The notes under the pieces: model-generated
Told to the model about the DNA's origin: nothing
The model's input: only the letters and a program-made list of their open reading frames with translations
Databases searched by the model: none
Shown: piece by piece, positions 1 to 7,179 of the stretch
Position numbering within the stretch: the stretch's first letter is position 1
Layout of the letters: the number at the start of each line of letters is the position of its first letter
Assembly: GCA_003820375.1 (NCBI GenBank)
Contig: RPQH01000042.1
Location: 1 to 37,562, forward strand
Reading direction: 5' to 3'
DNA from: Ignavibacteriota bacterium
Lineage (GTDB): Bacteria; Bacteroidota; Ignavibacteria; Tepidaquicellales; OLB5
Length of the DNA stretch: 37,562 bases
Program-made: the position numbers and the translations under genes

Positions 1-1015
1 CATTTGAAGCAGAAGTTAAATATCCTGTGAGTGTAAGAGTATTGTTTGATGCATTGTACACGATAGAATGCCCAATTTCATTTACACCCGGGTAACCATA
101 TGTATAGCTCCACATAACAGTACCTGCCGTATTAATTCTTAATACCCAAATATCATTTGTAGTTGTATCATACATGTTAGTCCATCCGCAAATTACATAT
201 CCCCCGTCAGTCATAGGAATAATTTTGTATGCATTTGAATTCACCGATGCCGGTAATTTATATATTTTTTTCCATGATGGAATTCCGGCAGATGTAAGCT
301 TCATTACCAAAACATCATATTTTGTACCGTATCCTTTTAATGCATTTGTTCTGCCTGCAACACAGTAAGCTGTACCAACAGGCTGGTAACAAATCGAATA
401 AGCTTCATCGTTGGATGGGGTATATGAGAAATATTTATAGCCCCAGGACATTGAACCCGAAAAACTATAGTTTGTTACGAGCATTTTATTCTTATATGCT
501 CCGTTTGAATACATTTGAATAAATCCTGAATTTGCAAATCCATATGGTGTCATGCTTGTTTGCCTGTACTGACTTTTTGCAGTATCTAAAATTTGCTTTG
601 ATAATAAATGGACACATGAAGAATCAAGTATGCTCCATGATGCTTTTTCAATACCGCTCGTATTACGATAAAATCCCGAAAGAACGGCTCTTCTGAATGG
701 AGGATTGTTAGAATTAATTTCAATATGAGAAAAACACGAATCTGCCAGCGAAAAACCCAGGGTAGCAGTACATACAGGAATACCGGCCGCGTTTAATTTT
801 GTATATGTCCAGTCATATCCTCCGGTTGTGGTATTAGTGTATCCTGCAATTGACCAGCCGTTAGACGGTGTTCTTTTTTCTATAGACCTGCCAATATCAT
901 TCCGCGTCCCAAATGGAGAAAAGTCGTATGACTTAAAATAATATTGTGTAAAAGCGGATTGTGATGCGAGCATGAATAAAACTGCAATGATAAAGTAATT
1001 TTTTAATGTTTTCAT
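1..1015 (-). CDS. Secreted repeat (beta-propeller-like) protein, partial, C-terminus off the window
   Basis: Read on the minus strand, an open frame starts at ATG 1015 and continues without a stop to base 1, giving about 338 residues of an incomplete protein. It begins with a typical Sec signal peptide (MKTLKNYFIIAVLFMLASQS, then AFTQ and probable cleavage before YY). The body is rich in G, S, T, Y and W and holds repeated blades of the type GGYDWTYTKLNAAG, RTNALKGYGTKYDVLVMKL and GGYVICGWTN...DIWVLRINTAG, the pattern of beta-propeller proteins that report measured events. Such proteins in Bacteroidota usually end in a type IX secretion sorting domain, but that end is not in the window, so this is inference. 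AAAGGAAA lies shortly upstream of the ATG as a ribosome site, and a TATATTTG promoter box lies at 1054-1061. Substrate or partner unknown. Confidence 0.82.
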   Translation of the reverse strand, partial: MKTLKNYFIIAVLFMLASQSAFTQYYFKSYDFSPFGTRNDIGRSIEKRTPSNGWSIAGYTNTTTGGYDWTYTKLNAAGIPVCTATLGFSLADSCFSHIEINSNNPPFRRAVLSGFYRNTSGIEKASWSILDSSCVHLLSKQILDTAKSQYRQTSMTPYGFANSGFIQMYSNGAYKNKMLVTNYSFSGSMSWGYKYFSYTPSNDEAYSICYQPVGTAYCVAGRTNALKGYGTKYDVLVMKLTSAGIPSWKKIYKLPASVNSNAYKIIPMTDGGYVICGWTNMYDTTTNDIWVLRINTAGTVMWSYTYGYPGVNEIGHSIVYNASNNTLTLTGYLTSASN

Positions 1016-1053
1016 GTTTGAATTTCCTTTCTGGTTAGTTAAGTTTTATGGTA

Positions 1054-1061
1054 CAAATATA
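1054..1061 (-). promoter_or_regulatory. Bacteroidota-type -7 promoter box for the edge gene
   Basis: The minus strand reads TATATTTG, a full match to the TAnnTTTG -7 element of Bacteroidota housekeeping promoters, about 40 bases upstream of the ATG at 1015. I see no clear TTG-type -33 element at the usual distance. Confidence 0.5.
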
Positions 1062-1269
1062 TTTTTACAGCTTATGGAAATTCTTACAGAAAACTTACAT
1101 TTGAAAAAATGCTTTTTTGGGTTAAAAATGAAGATTTGTAAATCTTAAGATGGCTGTGGGAATACCTGAATCGTGCTGATTTAGGTTATATTACTGTTAT
1201 AACTTCAATGTAATTAATTGGGAGAAAAAGAAATGAGTAATAAATTTTCTTAATACAAACTTTTTTTGC

Positions 1270-1857
1270 TCAGACCGGTTTTTTTACCAGAATCATAAAA
1301 ATCTCTCTACCGGCTCTTGGCTTTATTGAATTGTATGCAGTTTCATATGTTTTAAAATCAAAATAAGGCCCAAAGTATTTTACATATTCTTCTCTGCTTC
1401 CTCCAAATGGAGGAACATCATCGTTTAAGCTGGTATCGAACAATAATCCAACAAGCTTGCCGTTATCATTTAATAACTCATGCATCTTCTTTGCATAGTT
1501 TGCTCTTTCTGAAGGATCTAATGAGCAAAAAAAAGTTTGTTCAAGAATCATGTCATATTTCTCTATATGCTTAAAGAAATCCCCGCAAAATAAATGGCTG
1601 TCGGGAATTTCATGTGCTCTCTTTTTAAAATTGTCCAGTGCAATCTCCGACCAGTCAATAAGGTAAACATTTTTGAATCCTTTGCTTACAAGATATTCCG
1701 CTTCATATGCATTGCCGCAGCCGGGAATTAATATTTTCAGTTCCTTATTTTCAAGCTGGTCAATATATTCCTTCAGCGGAGTGGATACATAACCGATATC
1801 CCATCCCGTTTTTTCGTTTATATATTTTTGATTCCAGTATTCTTTATCGAAATTCAT
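1270..1857 (-). CDS. TPMT-family SAM-dependent methyltransferase
   Basis: 195 residues. The start region (DKEYWNQKYINEKTGWDIG) is the typical entry of the thiopurine S-methyltransferase (TPMT) superfamily, where the Trp-Asp/Gly stretch precedes the Rossmann fold. The SAM-binding motif I is ILIPGCGNAYEAEYL (about residues 42-56), followed by an acidic motif II at VYLIDWS (64-70) and CGDFF. The family moves a methyl group from SAM to small thiols, selenium or other soft nucleophiles; in bacteria it is often a detoxification enzyme. The true substrate cannot be read from the sequence. It stands alone, with no close co-oriented partner, and repeat copies lie just upstream at 1923-2001. Confidence 0.8.
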   Translation of the reverse strand: MNFDKEYWNQKYINEKTGWDIGYVSTPLKEYIDQLENKELKILIPGCGNAYEAEYLVSKGFKNVYLIDWSEIALDNFKKRAHEIPDSHLFCGDFFKHIEKYDMILEQTFFCSLDPSERANYAKKMHELLNDNGKLVGLLFDTSLNDDVPPFGGSREEYVKYFGPYFDFKTYETAYNSIKPRAGREIFMILVKKPV

Positions 1858-1922
1858 TAATGATTTTTTTAATACGTTTCGTCACTATATGATTAATTCA
1901 TTCTATCTTTATCATTTCTATA

Positions 1923-2001
1923 ATAATGTCATCCCTTCAGGATTCTATCCGTGGGGGGATGAATCTTTTTACCATAATGTCATCCCTTCGGGATTCTATC
2001 C
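1923..2001. repeat. Two copies of a dispersed AATCCCGAAGGGAT palindromic repeat
   Basis: Two units at 1923-1950 and 1974-2001 read ATAATGTCATCCCTTCRGGA followed by TTCTATCC. The core ATCCCTTCGGGAT is a short hairpin (ATCCC-TTC-GGGAT); the first unit has one A for G change. Four more units occur at 37006-37197, so this is a dispersed REP-like family, not a local duplication. Confidence 0.85.
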
Positions 2002-2037
2002 TTTATAAATCATACAAGCTCTATAAACTTTATAAAC

Positions 2038-2640
2038 TCATTTGTCTCTTTGTTCCAACTTCACAAGCTCATCAAACATTTTCAAATAAGTTCTGGCATT
2101 CTCAACAATTTTTACTGCTGTTACCGAGTTCTGCTGCAGAACCAACGCATTTTCTTCATTACAATCAGATAGCTTAAGAACAACTTCCCTTATTAATTTA
2201 TTTTTTTCAAAATATTTATTTATACTATTGCAGCCATACTCTCCCTTAGATAAATACTTATAAAGAATTAATTTACCTTTTTTATTAAAGTAATATTCAA
2301 TAATATTTTTCTGGCTTGCTGCAATATTATATTCAACAGTTATTTTCACCGGAGACTTATATATATAAATAAATTCGGTTCCTTTATCAGTTTCCACAAT
2401 TGAATCAACAGGCATTGGGTAGTAAAACTTTACCGTTGTGTATTGTTTACCAATTGCCCTTTTGTTTGTTTCGAAACTTATTGAATGAACCATATATGCA
2501 GTGTGAATATCTTTATCAAATTCAATAAGAGAATCTAGATTACTGCAGTAACCATCAATTTTTTCCTGCTTGCTATTCTGTGAAAAAACCTGAAATGAAA
2601 ACAAACAGCATAACAATAATGCTAAAGTTATTTTCTTCAT
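2038..2640 (-). CDS. Small secreted protein of unknown function
   Basis: 200 residues from ATG 2640. A start 36 bases further upstream is possible, but only the 2640 start gives a clean signal peptide (MKKITLALLLCCLFSFQVFS, cleavage near SQ/NS), and the upstream extension runs over a hairpin that looks like the terminator of the gene before. The mature part is mixed charge with no motif that I recognise. It has alternating strands (for example TVKFYYPMPVDSIVETD, KITVEYNIAA) and ends in a helix rich in Val, Leu and Glu. It could be a periplasmic or surface protein. It lies downstream of the fumarase in the same direction, with 129 bases and two hairpins between them, so co-transcription is doubtful. 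Confidence 0.7.
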   Translation of the reverse strand: MKKITLALLLCCLFSFQVFSQNSKQEKIDGYCSNLDSLIEFDKDIHTAYMVHSISFETNKRAIGKQYTTVKFYYPMPVDSIVETDKGTEFIYIYKSPVKITVEYNIAASQKNIIEYYFNKKGKLILYKYLSKGEYGCNSINKYFEKNKLIREVVLKLSDCNEENALVLQQNSVTAVKIVENARTYLKMFDELVKLEQRDK

Positions 2641-2661
2641 TTTAGTTTTAATAAAATTATT

Positions 2662-2695
2662 AACCCCTCTGCTCACTTATATGAATAGAGGGGTT
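2662..2695 (-). terminator. Stem-loop, probable terminator downstream of the fumarase gene
   Basis: AACCCCTCT at 2662-2670 pairs perfectly with AGAGGGGTT at 2687-2695, with a 16-base loop. On the minus strand an AT-rich run (AATAATTTTATT) follows. The loop is long for an intrinsic terminator, so moderate confidence. Confidence 0.45.
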
Positions 2696-2737
2696 GTTAT
2701 AAATCATCAACTTAAAGAACTTAATAAACTTAACTGA

Positions 2738-2755
2738 TCCCTGCTTTCGCAGGGA
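2738..2755. repeat. Short perfect hairpin TCCCTGC-tetraloop-GCAGGGA
   Basis: TCCCTGC (2738-2744) and GCAGGGA (2749-2755) flank a 4-base loop; on the minus strand the loop is GAAA, a GNRA tetraloop. It sits 15 bases past the fumarase stop. It may take part in 3'-end formation or be one copy of a dispersed palindrome. Directly beside it (2709-2734) is the reverse complement of the AAGTTTATTAAGTTCTTTAA repeat seen at 30571-30612. Confidence 0.5.
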
Positions 2756-2769
2756 CATGCTTAACAAAC

Positions 2770-4290
2770 TCAAAACACCGGTTCTTTATGTTTTGCCAGT
2801 TCTTCTTTAGAGCTTTTCTCCACATCTGCATGCAGGCTGTTTCCGTGTGCATCCATTGTAACGATTGCCGGGAAGCCTTCAACTCTTATATGCCACATTG
2901 CTTCCGGTATTCCGAATTCAAGGAAATCAACTCCTTCAACTTCTTTTATACACTTGGAATAAAATTGTGCTGCGCCGCCAATTGCATTGAGATAAACTGC
3001 TCCCTGCTCTTTTAATGCAGCAAGAGTTTTTGCACCCATTCCGCCTTTGCCGATTATTCCCCTGATACCGAACTTCTTTATTACATCTGCCTGGAATGGC
3101 TCTTCTCTTATACTTGTTGTCGGTCCTGCAGCCCCCATAAACCATTTATCACCTTCCTTCAGACATACAGGTCCGCAGTGGTAAATTACAGCACCGTTCA
3201 AATCTACAGGTGAATCGTTATGCAGCAAATAATGATGCAATGCATCTCGTCCTGTATGCATTTTACCGTTTATCAATACTACGTCGCCAACTTTTAATGC
3301 TCTGACCTGTTCTTCTGTGAACGGAGTTGTTAATACTACCTCATTGCCCGTAAGCTTTATTTCGCTTTCTTCTGACATGTGTTTAGAAGGTTCCTTATCT
3401 CTGTATATCCAATTCTTTATATCACCTGTCTTGCTGTCAATTATCACGCCCTGTCTTCTGAAAGCCCAGCAGTTATATGCAACTGATACAAAGAAGCTGG
3501 CAGGCAAACGGTTTAATACACCTATCTTGCATCCGATAAGTGTTGCTTTCCCGCCAAAGCCCATTGCTCCGATACCCAGCATATTTGCATGTTCCATCAC
3601 ATATTCTTCAAGTTTTTGCAATTCCGGAATTGGATTTACATCATCCAGCTTACGGAAAAGCTGTGCTTTAGCATGCAGGTAACTTGAAGCCCTGTCACCT
3701 CCAATGCAAACCCCAATAGCACCCGCACTGCATCCCTGCCCCTGCGCCTGGTAAACTGCGTGCATAATACATTTTCTTATACCCTCAAGATTTCTATCTG
3801 CCCTGCCTAAATCACCAAGGTCCGCCGGCACTGAATATTGAATATTCTTATTTTCGCATCCGCCGCCTTTGAGGATTAATCTGATTTCTACGTCGTTGCT
3901 TTCCCATTGGTCAAAATGAATAACAGGAGTTCCGGGTCCCAAATTATTCCCGCTGTTTTTGCCGGTGAGTGAATCTACCGAATTAGGTCTCAGCTTTCCT
4001 AGTTTTGTAGCTTCAGCAATTGCTTCTTTAATCTGCTCCTTCATCAACAATTGATTAGCACCTGCCGGTGTCTTTATTTCAAAAGTCGGCATGCCCGTAT
4101 CCTGGCAAATTGCACCTGATTCATCTGCTGCCATATCAACATTAATTGCTATAGTTTGCAATGCCAGTGCTGCCTGTGTACCTTTATCCTCCATCTCTTG
4201 TGCCTTAGCAATAGCTTTCCTTACATCAGGCGGAAGATTGGTTGAGGTTTCAATTATTAGCTCAAGTATGCTTTTCTTAAAGTTTTCCAT
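2770..4290 (-). CDS. Class I fumarate hydratase (iron-sulfur, alpha and beta domains fused)
   Basis: 506 residues. The enzyme interconverts fumarate and malate in the citric acid cycle and acts in the cytoplasm. The N-terminal alpha domain carries GAICQDTGMP (Cys62), KGGGCENK and QGCSAGAIGVCIGGDR (Cys187); a third conserved Cys lies in SVAYNCWAFRR (Cys276). Cys62, Cys187 and Cys276 have spacing like the three [4Fe-4S] cluster ligands of E. coli FumA, so I take these as the ligands (inference). The C-terminal beta domain starts near residue 310 and holds GKMHTGRDALHHYL, AVIYHCGPV, GAAGPTTSIRE and IGKGGMGAKTL, the usual fumarase/tartrate dehydratase beta motifs. Length and fusion order match the single-chain form. 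A tartrate dehydratase role is the alternative but less likely. No partner genes of the cycle lie next to it. Confidence 0.93.
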   Translation of the reverse strand: MENFKKSILELIIETSTNLPPDVRKAIAKAQEMEDKGTQAALALQTIAINVDMAADESGAICQDTGMPTFEIKTPAGANQLLMKEQIKEAIAEATKLGKLRPNSVDSLTGKNSGNNLGPGTPVIHFDQWESNDVEIRLILKGGGCENKNIQYSVPADLGDLGRADRNLEGIRKCIMHAVYQAQGQGCSAGAIGVCIGGDRASSYLHAKAQLFRKLDDVNPIPELQKLEEYVMEHANMLGIGAMGFGGKATLIGCKIGVLNRLPASFFVSVAYNCWAFRRQGVIIDSKTGDIKNWIYRDKEPSKHMSEESEIKLTGNEVVLTTPFTEEQVRALKVGDVVLINGKMHTGRDALHHYLLHNDSPVDLNGAVIYHCGPVCLKEGDKWFMGAAGPTTSIREEPFQADVIKKFGIRGIIGKGGMGAKTLAALKEQGAVYLNAIGGAAQFYSKCIKEVEGVDFLEFGIPEAMWHIRVEGFPAIVTMDAHGNSLHADVEKSSKEELAKHKEPVF

Positions 4291-4382
4291 TGTAGTTGTT
4301 GTTGGTTTATTAGTGAGTAAAAATAAGGTTTTTTTAAGGAAAGAAAAAGGAAAAGCATTGAGGAATGACGAATGAAATGTAT

Positions 4383-4404
4383 GAACCGCAGATTAACTCA
4401 GATT
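4383..4404. repeat. Single copy of a GAACC-CAGATTAA-CAGATT dispersed motif
   Basis: GAACCGCAGATTAACTCAGA plus TT in the 294-base gap between the fumarase and the P460-like gene. It matches the ends of the palindromic element at 5157-5560 (GAACCCCAGATTAACCCAGA), which suggests a shared repeat family. Nothing else clear was seen in 4291-4584. Confidence 0.5.
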
Positions 4405-4584
4405 CACCTGATTTATACGATTATGTATTGTATTATTTTGGAAAAAGTTTCGATATAAAGTTCACAACGAATTAACAATAACTTATACAGTTCTGTAAAA
4501 TCATAATCACTGCTGATATTGACATTATGAGTTAACACGGTTAACGCACTCCATAGACTCTAAACACTTAACACACTCTATATT

Positions 4585-5115
4585 CTATTTCACAATATCA
4601 AAAATCCTCACAAAATCTCTTCCGGGTCTGTGGCATTTTACACACACTTTGCCTTCCTTCTCAACCGAATACTCCGTTTCTCCTTTTGGAGTATATTCCG
4701 CCCAGAGCCAGTCATTGCCATTATTCTTTGCACCTTTTAGCTTAACCATAACTGCTAACAGGTCGGGAGAACTGCTTGTCTTATCCGAATAAATTTCCTT
4801 AACTATAATTGATGAATCAGGAAAGAATGAACCTTCCGGAACCGTTCCATCAGCACCAAGTACCGATGCAGCTTTTTTATTTATACGCACACGCATAAAA
4901 TCATCATGCGCTCTTTCGGTTTCACTTGATGTAGGAAGAATTTCAGGATTATTTTTGTAAAAAACATAATCAGTTTCAGATGTAACCCATTTATAAAGAG
5001 CATCGTCTCCAACTGCTGTATTACCGGGTTTCAGAAAAATATAGCCGGTTATAACAAGTGCAATAAGCACACCGGTTATAATTAACAATGATTTATTCCT
5101 GGAAAGAATATTCAT
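4585..5115 (-). CDS. Membrane-anchored cytochrome P460-like haem protein
   Basis: 176 residues. An N-terminal membrane anchor (about 9-28: LLIITGVLIALVITGYIFLK) precedes a periplasmic domain. The features of the cytochrome P460 family are a strand with FFPDSSIIVKEIYSD (96-111, the usual PeG-x-xxVKE element) and one c-type haem site CVKCH (158-162) near the C-terminus, followed by GRDFVRIFD. Known family members oxidise hydroxylamine or bind NO, and others only carry a related fold (established for the family); which one applies here is open. It is the last gene of the nitrous oxide locus direction, but a 404 bp palindromic element separates it from nosY, so its link to nitrogen-oxide metabolism is by position and family only. 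A specific lysine-haem crosslink cannot be judged from sequence. Confidence 0.72.
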   Translation of the reverse strand: MNILSRNKSLLIITGVLIALVITGYIFLKPGNTAVGDDALYKWVTSETDYVFYKNNPEILPTSSETERAHDDFMRVRINKKAASVLGADGTVPEGSFFPDSSIIVKEIYSDKTSSSPDLLAVMVKLKGAKNNGNDWLWAEYTPKGETEYSVEKEGKVCVKCHRPGRDFVRIFDIVK

Positions 5116-5156
5116 AAGATTTTTTAACGTGCAATATAATGAAAAAATATTAAAAG

Positions 5157-5560
5157 CCTGAACCCCAGATTAACCCAGATTTGAATGATTAAGTATGATT
5201 AAAAATGTCATTAGGGCAAGGGGTGAAGATGATTCGAGGACAAGGGGTGATGACTGCATGCTCATTGCATTACGCAAGCAGGCGTTAATAAATGAAATAT
5301 TTTGAATAATTGAAATATTGTAATACATCGGAGGATTTTAAAACCTGGAAAATCACCCCTTGATTTCAACCCCTGCAGGAATTATAAAGCAAGGGGTGAT
5401 TTTACAATATTAAAGTCTTTCAATATTAATTTTATTTTTCAGTTATGTGAAAATTATAACTACCTGCTACGCCTGCTTGCGTAATGCAATGAGCATGCAG
5501 TCATCACCCCTTGTCCTCATCAATTATAAATTTGCAATCCGGGTAAATCTGGGGTTCAGG
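5157..5560. repeat. 404 bp non-coding element built of nested inverted repeats (MITE-like)
   Basis: The outer ends are inverted: CCTGAACCCCAGATTAACCC at 5157 onward matches the reverse complement of 5536-5560 with 2 differences in 25. Inside, 5237-5286 and 5469-5518 are perfect 50 bp inverted repeats (key words ACAAGGGGTGATGACTGCAT and TTACGCAAGCAGGC). Further in, 5315-5324 pairs with 5402-5411, and 5349-5362 (AAAATCACCCCTTG) pairs with 5390-5403. No ORF of note is contained. The right end stops 2 bases before the nosY stop codon. It could fold as one long hairpin. No obvious target duplication was seen. Confidence 0.85.
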
Positions 5561-5562
5561 AA

Positions 5563-6336
5563 TCAAAAATTTTTCTTATTAAATAATCTCAATGCACCAA
5601 GTGCAGGTAATGTAATCCACATCAATAAAAATCCAATGGAAAATATTGTTCCCATCATACTGCCGAAGAACTGCTCGAATGTTGCACCTGTGTAACCCAT
5701 CAAAGCCGATATATCAAGTTTAAGCAATATCATTACACGTGCAAGGTCAATTGGATTTAATGCTGTCAGAACTAAAATAACATTTTCAAGCGGATAATCA
5801 TTGAAGAATAGGGATATCATAAGAACCAGTCCATCAAACAATATGGAAAGGTAAAACCATATCATTAAAGATAAGCCGATACCTTTTGCTTTATCCTTAT
5901 TAATAACTGCAGAAAGAAATGCAAATCCCGAAAAGATAAATGAGAGGAAAATTCCTGTTAAGAGTAAATATACACCTGTAACCGAAGCTCCATAGGCCAA
6001 CAACGGTATCCCTGTCCCGATAACAAAACCGATAGATAGAGACACCGCCAGACCTAAATACTCTGCCCAAAAAATATTGCTTCGCTTTATTGGAAGGGCA
6101 AGAAGCATTTCAATGAACTTTTGAGAATTGTAAAAATGTATTGTTCCAAATATAATACTGACCAATGGAACAATCAAAAGCACAATATTCAGCAAGCTGA
6201 CCGTTGCCTTAGTGATATCTCTTCCAAGATAGATAATTCCAAAGCTTAATACAAGCAGAAGAAGCGTATAGGTTATTATTAACCTGCTCCGCATTATATC
6301 AAATATTACATATTTTAAAATTTTTTTAGCTGCCAT
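5563..6336 (-). CDS. nosY: NosY-type ABC transporter permease
   Basis: 257 residues with six predicted membrane helices (about 18-36, 46-66, 93-115, 120-143, 152-178, 228-249). NosY is the membrane part of the NosFY ABC transporter, which works with periplasmic NosD during assembly of the CuZ site of nitrous oxide reductase. The identity rests on the permease topology of the ABC-2 type, the motif region MLLALPIKRSNIFWAEYLG that matches the coupling segment of this family, and on the gene order nosD-nosF-nosY. The start codon overlaps the end of nosF by 11 bases, which indicates translational coupling. A long palindromic element follows directly after the stop. Confidence 0.88.
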   Translation of the reverse strand: MAAKKILKYVIFDIMRSRLIITYTLLLLVLSFGIIYLGRDITKATVSLLNIVLLIVPLVSIIFGTIHFYNSQKFIEMLLALPIKRSNIFWAEYLGLAVSLSIGFVIGTGIPLLAYGASVTGVYLLLTGIFLSFIFSGFAFLSAVINKDKAKGIGLSLMIWFYLSILFDGLVLMISLFFNDYPLENVILVLTALNPIDLARVMILLKLDISALMGYTGATFEQFFGSMMGTIFSIGFLLMWITLPALGALRLFNKKNF

Positions 6337-7156
6337 GATTCACCATTATTTTTGCTATAGCCTTATTTAAATTTGATTCATCAGTTCTGTCTTTTAATTC
6401 ATCTACAGTGCTGTTTACATGTACATTACCCTCGAGCAGAAATACAATCCTGTCAGCGAGTGCTTCAACTTCACTTACTATATGCGAAGTAATAATGATT
6501 AGCTTCCCGTTTTCTTTTTCTTTAATTATCTTTTCCTTCATAATTTCACATGATACCGGGTCAAGCCCTGCAGTAGGTTCATCAAGAATGATTATCTCAC
6601 GGTTAAAAAGAAATGAAAGTGAACCGCTCACTCTTTGCTTTGTTCCCGCTGAAAGCGTACCGATAGGTTTATTATATATTGCCTGAAGATTAAGCTTTAT
6701 TAAAAGCTCTTCGTCATAATCGCATTCGTTCCCGTTCACATCCTTCAGCATATCTATAAGCTCTTTCACTTTCAGGTTTTCCGGGAAACGCGGAGTTTGC
6801 GGCATGTAACCAATAAATTTCCGGTATTCACAATTATTCTTAATGTTAATATTGTTAACCGTTATTTCACCGGCTTCCGGTCTTACAAGCCCCAGTACGC
6901 ATTTAAGAAGTGTGGTCTTCCCTGAACCGTTGGGTCCCATCACTGCGGCTATTGTTCCTTTGCTGAATGAAACATTTATACCTTTAAGAATGAGATTCTT
7001 ATCAAATGATTTCTTTAATCCTTTAATTGATATTATTTCATTCTGCGGCTCTGCCTGTTCAACTGTATCATATAAGCTTATTATATTAGATTCTTCACCT
7101 GAATTTTTGTTTATTATTTTAACTTTTTCCGGTACTGTATTATTTTTCATATTCAT
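6326..7156 (-). CDS. nosF: NosF-type ABC transporter ATPase
   Basis: 276 residues. All ABC ATPase motifs are present: Walker A GPNGSGKTT (74-82), Q-loop at MPQ (120), signature LSAGTKQR (168-175), Walker B IIILDEP (188-194) followed by TAGLDP, and the H-loop His225 in ITSHIVSE. NosF hydrolyses ATP to drive NosY; the pair with NosD serves copper-sulfur site maturation of NosZ. Unlike many NosF proteins it carries an extra, polar N-terminal segment of about 40 residues (to QNEIISIKGLKKSF) with no motif I know. ATG codons 1 and 3 are both usable. nosD ends 23 bases upstream, and nosY starts inside its last 11 bases. Confidence 0.92.
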   Translation of the reverse strand: MNMKNNTVPEKVKIINKNSGEESNIISLYDTVEQAEPQNEIISIKGLKKSFDKNLILKGINVSFSKGTIAAVMGPNGSGKTTLLKCVLGLVRPEAGEITVNNINIKNNCEYRKFIGYMPQTPRFPENLKVKELIDMLKDVNGNECDYDEELLIKLNLQAIYNKPIGTLSAGTKQRVSGSLSFLFNREIIILDEPTAGLDPVSCEIMKEKIIKEKENGKLIIITSHIVSEVEALADRIVFLLEGNVHVNSTVDELKDRTDESNLNKAIAKIMVNHGS

Positions 7157-7179
7157 TCAGATTTGTAAACTGCAATTTA

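Noticed and set aside
174..522. Two plus-strand ORFs of 64 and 66 residues
   Set aside because: They lie antisense within the long secreted protein that runs off the left edge and show no protein-like pattern.
1926..2177. ORF starting in the palindromic repeat near 1.9 kb
   Set aside because: Its beginning is the repeat unit translated twice (SSLQDSI, SSLRDSI) and the rest is antisense to the secreted protein gene.
5157..5560. Insertion sequence with transposase
   Set aside because: No coding frame of useful length lies between the inverted ends; only a MITE-like, non-coding element can be supported.
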